From the NCBI RefSeq assembly GCF_009857535.1, contig NZ_WWCS01000003.1:62001-126000 (forward strand): a stretch of 64,000 nucleotides of DNA. The letters are read 5' to 3'. The stretch's first letter is position 1. Every line of letters starts with the position of its first letter. The DNA is from Duganella margarita (lineage in GTDB: Bacteria; Pseudomonadota; Gammaproteobacteria; Burkholderiales; Burkholderiaceae_D). Positions 7,688 through 16,024 of this stretch are shown here, in pieces. The notes below the pieces were generated by a model, which was not told where the DNA came from, made no database searches, and was given only the letters and a program-made list of their open reading frames with translations. Position numbers and translations under genes: made by a program.

Positions 7688-10077
7688 CAGAAGTCCGCCA
7701 TCAAAGTCAGGAAGCCCTGACGAGGTGCAATTGGGAAGGTATTGTACGTGCCGCTGGCCGCGCCGACCACCACGTTGAGGTCCCCCTCGCGATTGGCCAG
7801 GTTGGTCACGTTCAGGCGGTAGCGCGCGTTCTTGACCCAGCCGCCGTTCAGGAATGGCAGCTTGCCCGACACGCCCAGGCTCATCAGGAAGTAGCTTTTG
7901 ACGGACAGGTCGTTGGTGAAGGTGGCGTAGCGCTTGCCGACGTAGTCGCCGATCAGCTGGAACTCGGTGTCGGCGACGGTCAGCGTGGCGACGGTCTTGT
8001 TCATCCACTCCGGGCTGCCTGGCACTTTTTTGCCGGCGGTTTGCACGGTGGCGGTGCCGTTCAGGTAGTTGTCGTCGTACTTGGAGTCGTTGTACGACAG
8101 CGCGTTGTACAGTGAGAAGGTGCGGCCGAAGTGGGCGGTGGCCGACAGGTCGATGCCGTTGGTCTTGACGCTGCCGACGTTAGTCAGCACGGCCAGGTTG
8201 CCGCCGATAATCGACGAGATCACCGAGGTCGGGCTGATCTGCAGCAGGCGGTCCTTGAAGTCGACGTGGTAGACGTTGACCTGGCCGTCGATCGCGCTCA
8301 GCGCGCCCCAGTTCAGCTGGTGGCTGCTGCGCAGGCCGGCTTCGTAGGTGATCGAGGTTTCCGGCCTGGCGGTCTGTTTGAACAGGTCAAACGCGGCCTG
8401 GCTTGACAAGCTCCATGGCGATGCGCCGCCACCGCCGTAGGTAACGAACTGGCGCATGTTCTTCTGCACGTTGAAGAAGGCCTGGTCTTGCGCGGTGATA
8501 TCCCAGCGGCCGCCGATTTGCGGCAGGAACCATTTCTTGGTGTCGATATTACCGACTGGCAGGGCGGTCGAGCCGGCGATCGCGCCGTTCTTCGGCTGCA
8601 CCGGGAACTGGCCATCGGCAAATTGCAGGCTGGATTTGAAGCCGGCCAGCAAGGTCACGTCCGGACGCACACGCCATTCGTCTTGCAGGCTCAGCTGGGC
8701 GACCTTGTTGTCGATCTCGCTGCCGTACTGGGTGATTAGCGGATTGCTTGGACGGTCGTACGGCGAGCTTGGATTGTTCACATCCAGCGCGTACCAGCGG
8801 CGGTAGGCCGACGAGCGGTTGTGTTCGAACCACAGGCTGGCTTGCAGGTTGTGGTCGCCGAGTTCGGTCTTGAAATTCGACAGCCAGCCGCTGCGGTTGA
8901 TCGCGTATTCGGTGGTGCGGGTTGCGTAGCCGGAGTTGCCGAATACTTGCTTCAGGTTCTGGCCCGGGAAGTAGACCGCGAACAGCGCCGGCAGGCCTGC
9001 GACGCCGATCGGACCGGCCACCACGCCGACGCCGTCGTCGTTATGGTAGTAGATCTGGTTCGACCAGGTGGTGCTGTCGTTAATGTTCCAGTCGTACTTG
9101 GCGTAGGTCAGGTAGTCGGTACGCTGCGCATCGCTGTAGTAGTTGCGGTAGTTGTTGCCTTCCGCCGCCGGGGTGCCGCCGGTGGCCGACAGGTAGTTCA
9201 CCGCCTGCTGGAAGTTCGGGTACATGAACGGACGGGTGTACGGCTGGTATTTTTCGGTAGCCGAGCGGACGGTGCTGTCTTCGTTGGGCTCGATCTTGTC
9301 CGAGTACGCGAAGTACAGGGTCAGCTTGCCGTTATTGCCGTTGTTGATGAACTTGGCGTTGACCTGGTCGCCGCCCTGGCGGCCGTTGAAGTCCCAGGCT
9401 TTCTGCTCGTGGTGCACGGCCGAGATGTAGGCGCTGTTGCCGTCGCCGAAGTTGCCGGTGTCGTAGCGGACGAAGGTGCGCGAAGTCTTGTAGCTGCCCA
9501 CGGTCTGCTGCACGGCGATGTTCTGGTTGGCCAGCGGGTTGCTGGAGAAGGTCTCGATGGTGCCGCCCAGGTTGCTGGTCGAGGCGGTCGACAGGTCGCC
9601 GGCGCCCGACGACAGAATCACGCTGCCGACGTTTTCGCTGGTGATGGCGCGCTGCGGCGACAGGCCGTTGTAATTGCCGTATTGTTGGTCGCCCAGCGGC
9701 ACGCCGTCCAGCGTATAGCCCAGCTGCGAACCGCTGAAGCCGTGGATGAACAGCGACAGATTCTGCTCGTTGTTGCCCCATGGGTCGGCGGTCTGGAAGC
9801 TGACGCCCGGCAGGGTTTGCAGCGCCTTCAGCGGGTTAATGCCCGGCAGGATTTTCTGCATGTCGCTTTTGCTCAGGTCGACCGACGAACGGGTCTTGCG
9901 GGTGGCCACTTCGACGGTGGCGATCGGGCCAGCGGCGGCGGCCTCGGCCTCCGAAGCAGTTTCGACGGCGGCAGGAGTATCAGCCATTTCGGCAACGGCG
10001 GCGGCAACGTTGGCTGCCATCGCCAGCATAGGCAGGCTCAGCACGGCGAAGCAAACTACGGAGAATTTCTTGTTCAT
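7687..10077 (-). CDS. TonB-dependent receptor coupled to GDPD (probable phosphodiester/phosphate scavenging)
   Basis: A 796-residue outer-membrane receptor. It has a signal peptide (MNKKFSVVCFAVLSL, cleavage near the first Ala-rich stretch) and a spacer rich in Ala and Glu. A TonB-box-like IATVEVATRK precedes a plug domain containing LQTLPGVSF, FIHGFSGSQLGYTLDGVPLG and NLGGTIETFSS. It ends RQGFLTLMADF, with the terminal Phe expected for barrel insertion. It is the first gene of a two-gene unit with the exported phosphodiesterase. A Pho-box-like promoter lies 36-69 bases upstream of the start. I infer that it imports a phosphorus-containing solute, perhaps a glycerophosphodiester, under phosphate limitation; the ligand is not demonstrable from sequence. 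Confidence 0.85.
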   Translation of the reverse strand: MNKKFSVVCFAVLSLPMLAMAANVAAAVAEMADTPAAVETASEAEAAAAGPIATVEVATRKTRSSVDLSKSDMQKILPGINPLKALQTLPGVSFQTADPWGNNEQNLSLFIHGFSGSQLGYTLDGVPLGDQQYGNYNGLSPQRAITSENVGSVILSSGAGDLSTASTSNLGGTIETFSSNPLANQNIAVQQTVGSYKTSRTFVRYDTGNFGDGNSAYISAVHHEQKAWDFNGRQGGDQVNAKFINNGNNGKLTLYFAYSDKIEPNEDSTVRSATEKYQPYTRPFMYPNFQQAVNYLSATGGTPAAEGNNYRNYYSDAQRTDYLTYAKYDWNINDSTTWSNQIYYHNDDGVGVVAGPIGVAGLPALFAVYFPGQNLKQVFGNSGYATRTTEYAINRSGWLSNFKTELGDHNLQASLWFEHNRSSAYRRWYALDVNNPSSPYDRPSNPLITQYGSEIDNKVAQLSLQDEWRVRPDVTLLAGFKSSLQFADGQFPVQPKNGAIAGSTALPVGNIDTKKWFLPQIGGRWDITAQDQAFFNVQKNMRQFVTYGGGGASPWSLSSQAAFDLFKQTARPETSITYEAGLRSSHQLNWGALSAIDGQVNVYHVDFKDRLLQISPTSVISSIIGGNLAVLTNVGSVKTNGIDLSATAHFGRTFSLYNALSYNDSKYDDNYLNGTATVQTAGKKVPGSPEWMNKTVATLTVADTEFQLIGDYVGKRYATFTNDLSVKSYFLMSLGVSGKLPFLNGGWVKNARYRLNVTNLANREGDLNVVVGAASGTYNTFPIAPRQGFLTLMADF

Positions 10078-10112
10078 GAATTGTCCAGATTAAGGGATGA
10101 ATAACGCTGCGC

Positions 10113-10146
10113 ATCATAGGGGGCAAGTGTGACCGGATCATGACGC
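10113..10146 (-). promoter_or_regulatory. Pho-box-like promoter of the TonB receptor - GDPD operon
   Basis: Read on the minus strand, bases 10146-10129 give GCGTCAT-GATC-CGGTCAC: two half-sites in direct orientation spaced 11 bases apart, as in the PhoB box (consensus CTGTCAT-4-CTGTCAY; 12 of 18 positions match). Ten bases further is TATGAT (10118-10113), a 5/6 match to the -10 hexamer. PhoB boxes normally replace the -35 at this distance. The site lies just upstream of a receptor and phosphodiesterase that suit phosphate starvation. Confidence 0.5.
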
Positions 10147-10191
10147 ACACATTGCGTTACACTGCTGGCTGGAAATAAGGAGATCACTACG

Positions 10192-10503
10192 ATGCGCAGA
10201 ATTTTGTGGGCAGCGCTGCCACTGGTGTTGGCAGCCTGTTCAATCGACCAGTCGCGGCTGGGCCATTTCGTCACCCAGACCGTGCAGCCCGGCATGCCGA
10301 TGGAGCAGGCGCTGGTGCGCATGCAGGCGGAGGGCTTTTACTGCAACGCCGGCAGCGGCGCCGAAGCGGTGATCAGCTGCACCCGGACCTACGAGCGGCT
10401 GGTGCAGAAGAACTGCCTGGAACGCGTCGACCTGGTGCGCAGCGCCTCGTCCGCTAAAACCGTGGGCGCCATCGATGTGCTGGAAGTGAAGTGCCCCAAA
10501 TGA
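10192..10503 (+). CDS. Small lipoprotein of unknown function
   Basis: A 103-residue protein with a lipoprotein signal: MRRILWAALPLVLAAC, lipobox LAAC with Cys at residue 16. The mature part contains four further cysteines (in FYCNAG, ISCTRTY, KNCLER and VKCPK), consistent with two disulfides in the periplasm, and an opening segment (TVQPGMPMEQALVRMQAEGF) similar in style to SmpA/OmlA-like small lipoproteins. The function is not recognised. A good ribosome-binding site (AAGGAG) precedes the ATG. Its TGA overlaps the ATG of the following transporter gene by 4 bases (ATGA), so the two are translated together and may act together. Confidence 0.75.
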   Translation: MRRILWAALPLVLAACSIDQSRLGHFVTQTVQPGMPMEQALVRMQAEGFYCNAGSGAEAVISCTRTYERLVQKNCLERVDLVRSASSAKTVGAIDVLEVKCPK

Positions 10504-11468
10504 TCAAGCGTCCCCGTTTTTTGCCGGATAACTTTACGCTGGCGATGATCGCGACCGTGATCGCCGCCAGTGTCTTCCCCTGCCATGGCCAGGGCGAAAT
10601 CATCTTCAATAACATCACCCATGTGGCGGTATCGCTGCTGTTCTTCCTGCACGGCGCCAAGCTGTCGCGCGAGGCGGTGGTGGCCGGCATTACGCACTGG
10701 CGCCTGCATCTGCTGGTGATGCTGTGCACCTTCGCGCTGTTCCCCTTGCTGGGGCTGCTGCTGAAGCCGGTGCTGACGCCGCTGGTGACGCCGGACCTGT
10801 ACCTGGGCATCCTCTTCCTGTGCATGCTGCCATCGACCGTGCAGTCCTCGATCGCTTTCACGGCGGCGGCGCGCGGCAATGTGCCGGCGGCGATTTGCAG
10901 CGCGTCGGCGTCCAACCTGTTCGGGATTTTCCTCACGCCGCTGCTGGTCGGCTTGCTGACCTCGGCGCAGATGGCGGGCGGTTCGCCGCTGGACTCGGCC
11001 TTGCAGATCGCCCTGCAGCTGCTGCTGCCGTTCATTGCCGGCCAGATCGCGCGGCGCTGGATCGGCGCCTGGGTCGAGCGCAACAAGGCGCTGACGCGGC
11101 TGGTGGATCAGGGTTCGATTCTGCTGGTGGTGTACACCGCGTTCAGCGAAGCGGTCGGGCAGGGCCTGTGGCACGAGCTGTCGTGGGCCACGCTGGCCGG
11201 GCTGATGGTGGTGAATGCGCTGCTGCTGGGATTGGTGATGTTCATCAGCGCGCAGGCGGCGCGGCGGCTGGGCTTCAATCGCGAGGACCGGATTGCGATT
11301 GTGTTCTGCGGTTCCAAGAAGAGCCTGGCCAGCGGCGTGCCGATGGCCAAGGTTCTGTTCGCGGGCGGCGCGCTGGGCGCCGTGGTGTTGCCGCTGATGC
11401 TGTTCCACCAGTTGCAGCTGATGGTGTGCGCTGTGCTGGCACAGCGCTACGCGAAAGAAGTCGATTAA
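10500..11468 (+). CDS. Bile acid:sodium symporter-like (BASS/SBF-like, YfeH type) membrane transporter
   Basis: A 322-residue integral membrane protein with about ten hydrophobic segments, of the SBF-like/YfeH group within the bile/arsenite/riboflavin transporter superfamily. Recognisable segments are NNITHVAVSLLFFLHGAKLS near residues 33-52, LCMLPSTVQSSIAFTAAARGN with the characteristic polar break, and FCGSKKSLASGVPMAK, which matches the conserved second crossover region. The substrate is unknown; relatives are annotated as sodium-coupled organic anion transporters. The ATG at 10500 overlaps the stop of the lipoprotein gene; a GTG nine bases earlier is possible but less likely. Confidence 0.88.
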   Translation: MIKRPRFLPDNFTLAMIATVIAASVFPCHGQGEIIFNNITHVAVSLLFFLHGAKLSREAVVAGITHWRLHLLVMLCTFALFPLLGLLLKPVLTPLVTPDLYLGILFLCMLPSTVQSSIAFTAAARGNVPAAICSASASNLFGIFLTPLLVGLLTSAQMAGGSPLDSALQIALQLLLPFIAGQIARRWIGAWVERNKALTRLVDQGSILLVVYTAFSEAVGQGLWHELSWATLAGLMVVNALLLGLVMFISAQAARRLGFNREDRIAIVFCGSKKSLASGVPMAKVLFAGGALGAVVLPLMLFHQLQLMVCAVLAQRYAKEVD

Positions 11469-11474
11469 ATTGGA

Positions 11475-11656
11475 TCCCCGCGTTCGCGGGGAAGACGGCT
11501 GCAACGTTGCGTCATTCCGGCGAACGCGGGGAGACGGCTGCAACGTTGCGTCATTCCGGCGAATGCGGGGAAGACGGCTGCAACGTTGCGTCATTCCGGC
11601 GAACGAGGGGAAGACGGCTGCAATGTTCCGTCATTCCCGCGAACGCGGGAATCCAT
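11475..11656 (+). repeat. Tandem array of about 40-bp units derived from a REP-like palindrome
   Basis: Four consecutive copies of a unit of about 40 bases begin at about 11491, 11531, 11570 and 11610. Each reads GAAGACGGCTGCAACGTTGC followed by GTCATTCCGGCGAACGCGGG, with small differences. The array opens with a hairpin (CCCCGCG-TT-CGCGGGG, 11477-11492) and closes with a complete REP-type palindrome ATTCCCGC-GAAC-GCGGGAAT (11633-11652) followed by CCATA. It lies between the convergent transporter and hslO genes, so it may also serve as a terminator. The same palindrome recurs near 23.7, 49.0 and 49.8 kb. Confidence 0.85.
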
Positions 11657-11658
11657 AC

Positions 11659-12615
11659 TCAGTGCTTGACTTCGCCGGCCGGTAACAAGGCTGCGACCGG
11701 ATCGTCGGTGACAAACAACTGCGCGCAATCGACCTTGTCGTACTCGTAGTGCTGGCCGCAGAAATCGCAGTTGACGCCGACATGGCCCAGCTCGGCGATC
11801 ACGCTTTCCACTTCCTCGCGGCCCAGCATCTTCAGCATATTGCCGACCTTTTCGCGGGTGCAGCTGCAATGGAACTGCGGATGCTGCGGATCGAACACGC
11901 GGATGGTCTCTTCCCAGAACAGGCGCTGCATCAGCACGTCGATGCCGGTGTCCAGCAGCTCCTGTTCCTTCAGCGTGGAGCCCAGCATGACCGCGCGGTT
12001 CCAGGTTTCCAGCGCATCTTCTTCGCTGACCGGCGTTGCTTCCGCCTTGCCGCCGTGATGCGGCAGCTTTTGCAGCAGCAGGCCGCGCGAGACGTTGTCG
12101 TCCGCAGCCAGCCACAGCTTGGTATCCAGCTGTTCCGAACGCAGCATGTAGTTTTCAATCACCGTTGCGACGTCGTCGCCGTCCAGCGGCACCACGCCCT
12201 GGTACGGCTGCTGGCCCGGCATCTTGTCCAGCGGATCGAGCGTGATGATGAAGCGGCCGTTGCCGTGCTGGTTCAGCAGCGTGGTCAGGTTGGCGTCGTC
12301 GGCGATCGCCAGATCCGGGTTCAGCTTGGCGGTGGCGCGCAGGCGCAACTCGGCGTCGCATTCGACCACCAACAGGCGCACCGGACCGTCACCATGAATC
12401 TGCATGATGATCGAGCCGTTGAACTTCAGGTTGGCCGACAGCAGCGCCGCCGCCGCCGTCATCTGGCCCAGCAGCTTTTTGACCGCGACCGGGTATTCGT
12501 GACGCGACAGCACTTCGCGCCAGGTGCCGGAAATGTCGATCAGCTCGCCGCGCACGGCAGCGTTATCGAAGATGAATTTTTGCAGGGTGTCCTGGCCGGT
12601 GATGGTAATGCTCAT
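11659..12615 (-). CDS. hslO: Hsp33 redox-regulated chaperone
   Basis: A 318-residue cytoplasmic holdase activated by oxidative unfolding. The N-terminal domain (ITGQDTLQKFIFDNAAVRGE, then LLGQMTAAAALLSANLKFNG) is typical. The C-terminal zinc-binding switch has the four cysteines in the family order: CSC in FHCSCTREKV and CDFC in VNCDFCGQHYEYD. Reduced Hsp33 binds zinc through these; oxidation by peroxide or hypochlorite releases zinc and exposes the client-binding surface. The gene lies three bases downstream of the second gamma-CA gene, in the same direction, so the two are probably one transcript. The stop codon directly abuts the repeat array. Confidence 0.96.
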   Translation of the reverse strand: MSITITGQDTLQKFIFDNAAVRGELIDISGTWREVLSRHEYPVAVKKLLGQMTAAAALLSANLKFNGSIIMQIHGDGPVRLLVVECDAELRLRATAKLNPDLAIADDANLTTLLNQHGNGRFIITLDPLDKMPGQQPYQGVVPLDGDDVATVIENYMLRSEQLDTKLWLAADDNVSRGLLLQKLPHHGGKAEATPVSEEDALETWNRAVMLGSTLKEQELLDTGIDVLMQRLFWEETIRVFDPQHPQFHCSCTREKVGNMLKMLGREEVESVIAELGHVGVNCDFCGQHYEYDKVDCAQLFVTDDPVAALLPAGEVKH

Positions 12616-12618
12616 TAT

Positions 12619-13143
12619 TTATCCGATCTTTTTGAGTTGCGTCTTGAACAGTTGACCGCGTTTGACATAGCTGTCGGCGCTGCCTTGCAGGGCGGCGACT
12701 TCTTCCGCCGATAGCTGGCGCGCCACCTTGGCCGGCGCGCCGATGATCAGCGAATGGTCGGGGAAGGTCTTGCCTTCGGTGACCAAGGCGCCGGCGCCAA
12801 CCAGGCAGCCTTTGCCGATCACCGCGCCATTCAGGATCACGGCCTGGATGCCGACCAGCGAGCCGTCGCCGATGGTGCAGCCGTGCAGCATGGCTTGGTG
12901 GCCGATGGTCACGTTGCGGCCCACGCTCAAAGGGTAGCCCATGTCGGTGTGCATCACCGTGCCTTCCTGGACGTTGCTGTTTTCACCGATGGTGATACGC
13001 TCGTTGTCGCCGCGCAGCGTCGCACCGAACCACACCGAGGTGTGGTCGTGCAGGCTGACCTTGCCAATCACAGTGGCAGAATCGGCAACAAATGACGATG
13101 CAGCTATCTCGGGCGTGTGATCGCCCAGTTGATATATAGACAT
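12619..13143 (-). CDS. Gamma-carbonic anhydrase family protein (hexapeptide-repeat), copy 2
   Basis: A 174-residue beta-helix protein with the standard length of YrdA-type gamma-CA homologues. Repeats include [29 protein letters not shown] and [14 protein letters not shown], with the metal-binding histidines in VMHTD and in GHQAMLHGC. It ends in a short helix ([16 protein letters not shown]). Function in most bacteria is unproven beyond zinc or iron binding. It is the likely first gene of a unit with hslO and is divergent from an alpha/beta hydrolase. Unlike copy 1 it has no lysine-rich loop and is the closer match to the common housekeeping form. Confidence 0.9.
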   Translation of the reverse strand: MSIYQLGDHTPEIAASSFVADSATVIGKVSLHDHTSVWFGATLRGDNERITIGENSNVQEGTVMHTDMGYPLSVGRNVTIGHQAMLHGCTIGDGSLVGIQAVILNGAVIGKGCLVGAGALVTEGKTFPDHSLIIGAPAKVARQLSAEEVAALQGSADSYVKRGQLFKTQLKKIG

Positions 13144-13288
13144 TGGAACCTGGTTGAGTGCGGTGGGATGGCGCTATTTTACGCTTGCTTTTTGTTTTCA
13201 AAGCGAGCGAACGGTCGTGCTATTATTTTGTTTTGCGGCAGTAAGCATCCGATATGGCGCTGTCGTCCCTAATTTCAAGGTCCACGCA

Positions 13289-14176
13289 ATGAGCATTCAC
13301 ACTCCGTCCCGTTCCGAATTCCTGACCATCCGCGGCCTGCGCTGCCACGTGCGCCACTGGGGCCGCGAAGGCGCACCCAAGCTGTTCATGATGCACGGCT
13401 GGATGGATGTGGGCGCCTCGTTCCAGTTCGTCGTGGACGCGCTGAAGGGCGACTGGCATGTGATCGCGCCTGACTGGCGCGGCTTCGGGCTGTCGCAGCG
13501 CAACGGTCTGGACACCTACTGGTTCCCCGACTATCTGGCCGACCTGGACGCCATCCTGCGCCATTACTCGCCGGACCAGGCGGTTTATCTGCTGGGCCAT
13601 AGCATGGGCGGCAACATCGTCGGCCTGTATGCGGGCGCGCGGCCGGAGCGCATCCGCAAGCTGATCAACCTGGAAGGCGCCGGTCTGCGCAGCGCCAGGC
13701 CGGAGCAAACGCCCGGCCGCTACGCCAAGTGGATGGACAGCCTGCTGGAACAGCCGGAGATGCGCACCTATCCAAACCAGGCCGCCGTCGCCGCGCGCCT
13801 GCAAAAGACCAATCCGCGCCTGAGCGACGAGCGCGCCGCCTTCCTGGCGCAGCACTGGTCGGCGCAGAACGAGGCCGGCGAATGGGAAATCCTCGGCGAC
13901 CCGGTGCACAAGCAGGCCGGTCCGCTGCCGTATCACGTGGACGACGTCATGGCCTGCTGGCAGGCGATCACGGCGCCGGTGCTGTGGGTCGAGGCCGACC
14001 AGACCAATATGTGGGACTGGATGGGCGCCAAGCCGGCCGGGCGCGTGGAACTGGAGCGCCGCCTGGCCCATCTGCGCGACGTTACCAGCAAGATGGTCTA
14101 CGATGCGGGCCATATGCTGCACCATGATCAGCCTCAAGCGCTAGCGGAAATGATAGAGGAATTCCTCGCCGGCTAA
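13289..14176 (+). CDS. Alpha/beta hydrolase
   Basis: A 295-residue alpha/beta-fold hydrolase without a signal peptide. It shows the oxyanion-loop strand FMMHGWMDVG, the nucleophile elbow LLGHSMGGNI with the catalytic Ser, and the catalytic His near the end in DAGHMLHHDQP. The cap region contains AKWMDSLLEQPEM. The substrate is not predictable; esterases, thioesterases and epoxide or haloalkane hydrolase relatives share these motifs. I chose ATG 13289 because the Pfam-like core begins soon after it; the 135 in-frame bases upstream look like 5' untranslated sequence. A TATTAT sequence near 13221 could be part of the promoter. Confidence 0.85.
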   Translation: MSIHTPSRSEFLTIRGLRCHVRHWGREGAPKLFMMHGWMDVGASFQFVVDALKGDWHVIAPDWRGFGLSQRNGLDTYWFPDYLADLDAILRHYSPDQAVYLLGHSMGGNIVGLYAGARPERIRKLINLEGAGLRSARPEQTPGRYAKWMDSLLEQPEMRTYPNQAAVAARLQKTNPRLSDERAAFLAQHWSAQNEAGEWEILGDPVHKQAGPLPYHVDDVMACWQAITAPVLWVEADQTNMWDWMGAKPAGRVELERRLAHLRDVTSKMVYDAGHMLHHDQPQALAEMIEEFLAG

Positions 14177-14185
14177 CGTTGTACA

Positions 14186-15025
14186 ATGCCTGTTATGAAA
14201 GTTGATCTGCATTGTCATTCCAACGTCTCCGATGGCGTTCTGGCGCCGGCTGCCGTGGCGGAAACCGCGCGCAAGGCCGGCGTCGACGTCTGGGCGCTGA
14301 CCGACCACGATGAGGTGAGCGGGATTCCGGCCGCGCGCGCCGCTGCGGCCGCGCACGGCATGCGCTTTGTCACCGGCGTGGAGATTTCGATTACCTGGGC
14401 CAACGAGACGGTGCACATCGTCGGCCTGCAAATCGATGAGAAGAACCAGGCGCTGGTGGATGGCCTGGCCTGCACCCGTTCCGGCCGCGACAACCGTGGC
14501 CGCGAGATCGCCAAGCAGCTGGAACTGATCGGCATCGAGGGCGCCTACGAAGGCGCGCTGAAATATGTCGGCAATCCGGACCTGATGTCGCGCACCCATT
14601 TTGCGCGCTACCTGGTCGAGATCGGCGCCTGCGCCAATACCGGCGAAGTGTTCAAGAAATACCTGTCCGAAGGCAAGCCGGGCTATGTGCCGCATTGCTG
14701 GGCCTCGCTGAAGCAGTCGGTCGACTGGATACGCGGCGCCGGCGGCATCGCCGTGATCGCCCATCCGGGCCGCTACCGTTTCACCCAACTGGCGCAGGGT
14801 CAGTTGTTCGACGAATTCAAGCAGCTGGGCGGCGCCGCCATCGAAGTGGTGACCGGCAGCCACACGCCGGACCAGTATCCGGAATACGCGCAGTTGGCAA
14901 ATTACTACGGCTTTCTGGCCTCGCGCGGCACCGATTTTCACGCGCCGGGCGAATCCCGCGTGGACTTCGCCGCCTTGCCGCCGCTGCCCGCCAACGTCAC
15001 GCCGGTCTGGCACGACTGGTTCTAA
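14186..15025 (+). CDS. PHP-domain phosphoesterase (3',5'-nucleoside bisphosphate phosphatase / TrpH-YciV type)
   Basis: A 279-residue PHP-fold metal-dependent phosphatase. The first motif is VDLHCHSNVSDG, followed by ALTDHDEVSG and FVTGVEIS, which supply the His, Asp and Glu metal ligands; VIAHPGRY and GTDFHAPG give the later ligands. Characterised relatives hydrolyse 3'-phosphates of 3',5'-bisphosphonucleosides and trim RNA 5' ends. The order PHP phosphatase - (HtpX) - YciO - M50 protease - TrpS partly mirrors the trpH-yciO arrangement of other proteobacteria. ATG 14186 and ATG 14195 are both possible; the second removes only three residues. Confidence 0.88.
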   Translation: MPVMKVDLHCHSNVSDGVLAPAAVAETARKAGVDVWALTDHDEVSGIPAARAAAAAHGMRFVTGVEISITWANETVHIVGLQIDEKNQALVDGLACTRSGRDNRGREIAKQLELIGIEGAYEGALKYVGNPDLMSRTHFARYLVEIGACANTGEVFKKYLSEGKPGYVPHCWASLKQSVDWIRGAGGIAVIAHPGRYRFTQLAQGQLFDEFKQLGGAAIEVVTGSHTPDQYPEYAQLANYYGFLASRGTDFHAPGESRVDFAALPPLPANVTPVWHDWF

Positions 15026-15145
15026 GCCTCGCGGTGAAATCGCTGCAAGATTACCGGCGCCATCTGGCCGCCGGGCTCTTGATTTTGCGCCCGCCCGGTC
15101 TTACCTTATTATTTCGGCAAACTGTCCGTCCCGGAGATTCCTGAT

Positions 15146-16021
15146 ATGAAACGCATTGTCCTGTTTATCGCTACCAACCTCGCTGTGATGGTGGTGCTGT
15201 CCATCGTCCTGTCGCTGCTGGGGATCGGCCGTCCGGGCTCGGGCAGCACGCTGCAGCTGGGCAGCCTGCTGGCGTTTTCGCTGGTGGTCGGCTTTACCGG
15301 CGCCATCTTCTCGCTGCTGATTTCCAAGCCGATGGCCAAATGGTCGACCGGCGCCCGCGTGATCGACAACCCGTCCAATTCCACCGAGCTGTGGCTGGTG
15401 AACACCGTCAAGGCGCTGGCCGAGCGCGCCGGCATCGGCATGCCGGAAGTGGCCGTGTACCCGGGCGAGGCCAACGCCTTCGCCACCGGCGCCTTCAAGA
15501 ATTCGGCATTGGTGGCGGTTTCCACCGGCCTGCTGGAAAGCATGAACCGCGACGAAGTCGAAGCCGTGCTGGGCCACGAGGTGGCGCACATCGCCAACGG
15601 CGACATGGTGACCATGACCCTGATCCAGGGCGTGACCAATACCTTTGTGGTGTTCCTGGCCCGTATCGTCGGTTTCTTTGTCGACAACATGCTGAACAAG
15701 AACGAAGAGCGCCGTGGTCCGGGCATCGGCTACATGGTTACGGTGTTCGTCTGCGAAATCGTGTTCGGCCTGCTGGCTTCGCTGATCGTGGCCTGGTTCT
15801 CGCGCCAGCGCGAATTCCGCGCCGACGCCGGCTCGGCCAAGCTGCTGGGCAGCACGGTGCCGATGCAGCACGCGCTGGCGCGCCTGAACGGCATCGAGCC
15901 GGGCGCGCTGCCGCAGTCGTTCGCGGCCTCGGGCATCACCGGTGGCGGCGGCTGGGGCGCACTGTTCTCGACCCATCCTCCTTTCGAGCAGCGTATCGCC
16001 GCGCTGCGTGCAGTACAATAA
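15146..16021 (+). CDS. htpX: HtpX membrane zinc metalloprotease
   Basis: A 291-residue inner-membrane M48 protease involved in quality control of membrane proteins. It has two N-terminal hydrophobic segments (about residues 5-25 and 36-58), the HEVAH zinc motif at residues 144-148 ([15 protein letters not shown]), further hydrophobic segments around 165-215, and the third ligand Glu in [12 protein letters not shown]. The length and the C-terminal [15 protein letters not shown] match the family closely. In E. coli it works beside FtsH and responds to envelope stress through Cpx; no such operator is obvious here. It sits between the PHP phosphatase and the YciO-like gene. Confidence 0.96.
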   Translation: MKRIVLFIATNLAVMVVLSIVLSLLGIGRPGSGSTLQLGSLLAFSLVVGFTGAIFSLLISKPMAKWSTGARVIDNPSNSTELWLVNTVKALAERAGIGMPEVAVYPGEANAFATGAFKNSALVAVSTGLLESMNRDEVEAVLGHEVAHIANGDMVTMTLIQGVTNTFVVFLARIVGFFVDNMLNKNEERRGPGIGYMVTVFVCEIVFGLLASLIVAWFSRQREFRADAGSAKLLGSTVPMQHALARLNGIEPGALPQSFAASGITGGGGWGALFSTHPPFEQRIAALRAVQ

Positions 16022-16024
16022 GGC

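Noticed and set aside
11475..11656. CRISPR array
   Set aside because: Repeats are contiguous without unique spacers, include a REP palindrome and have no cas genes nearby.
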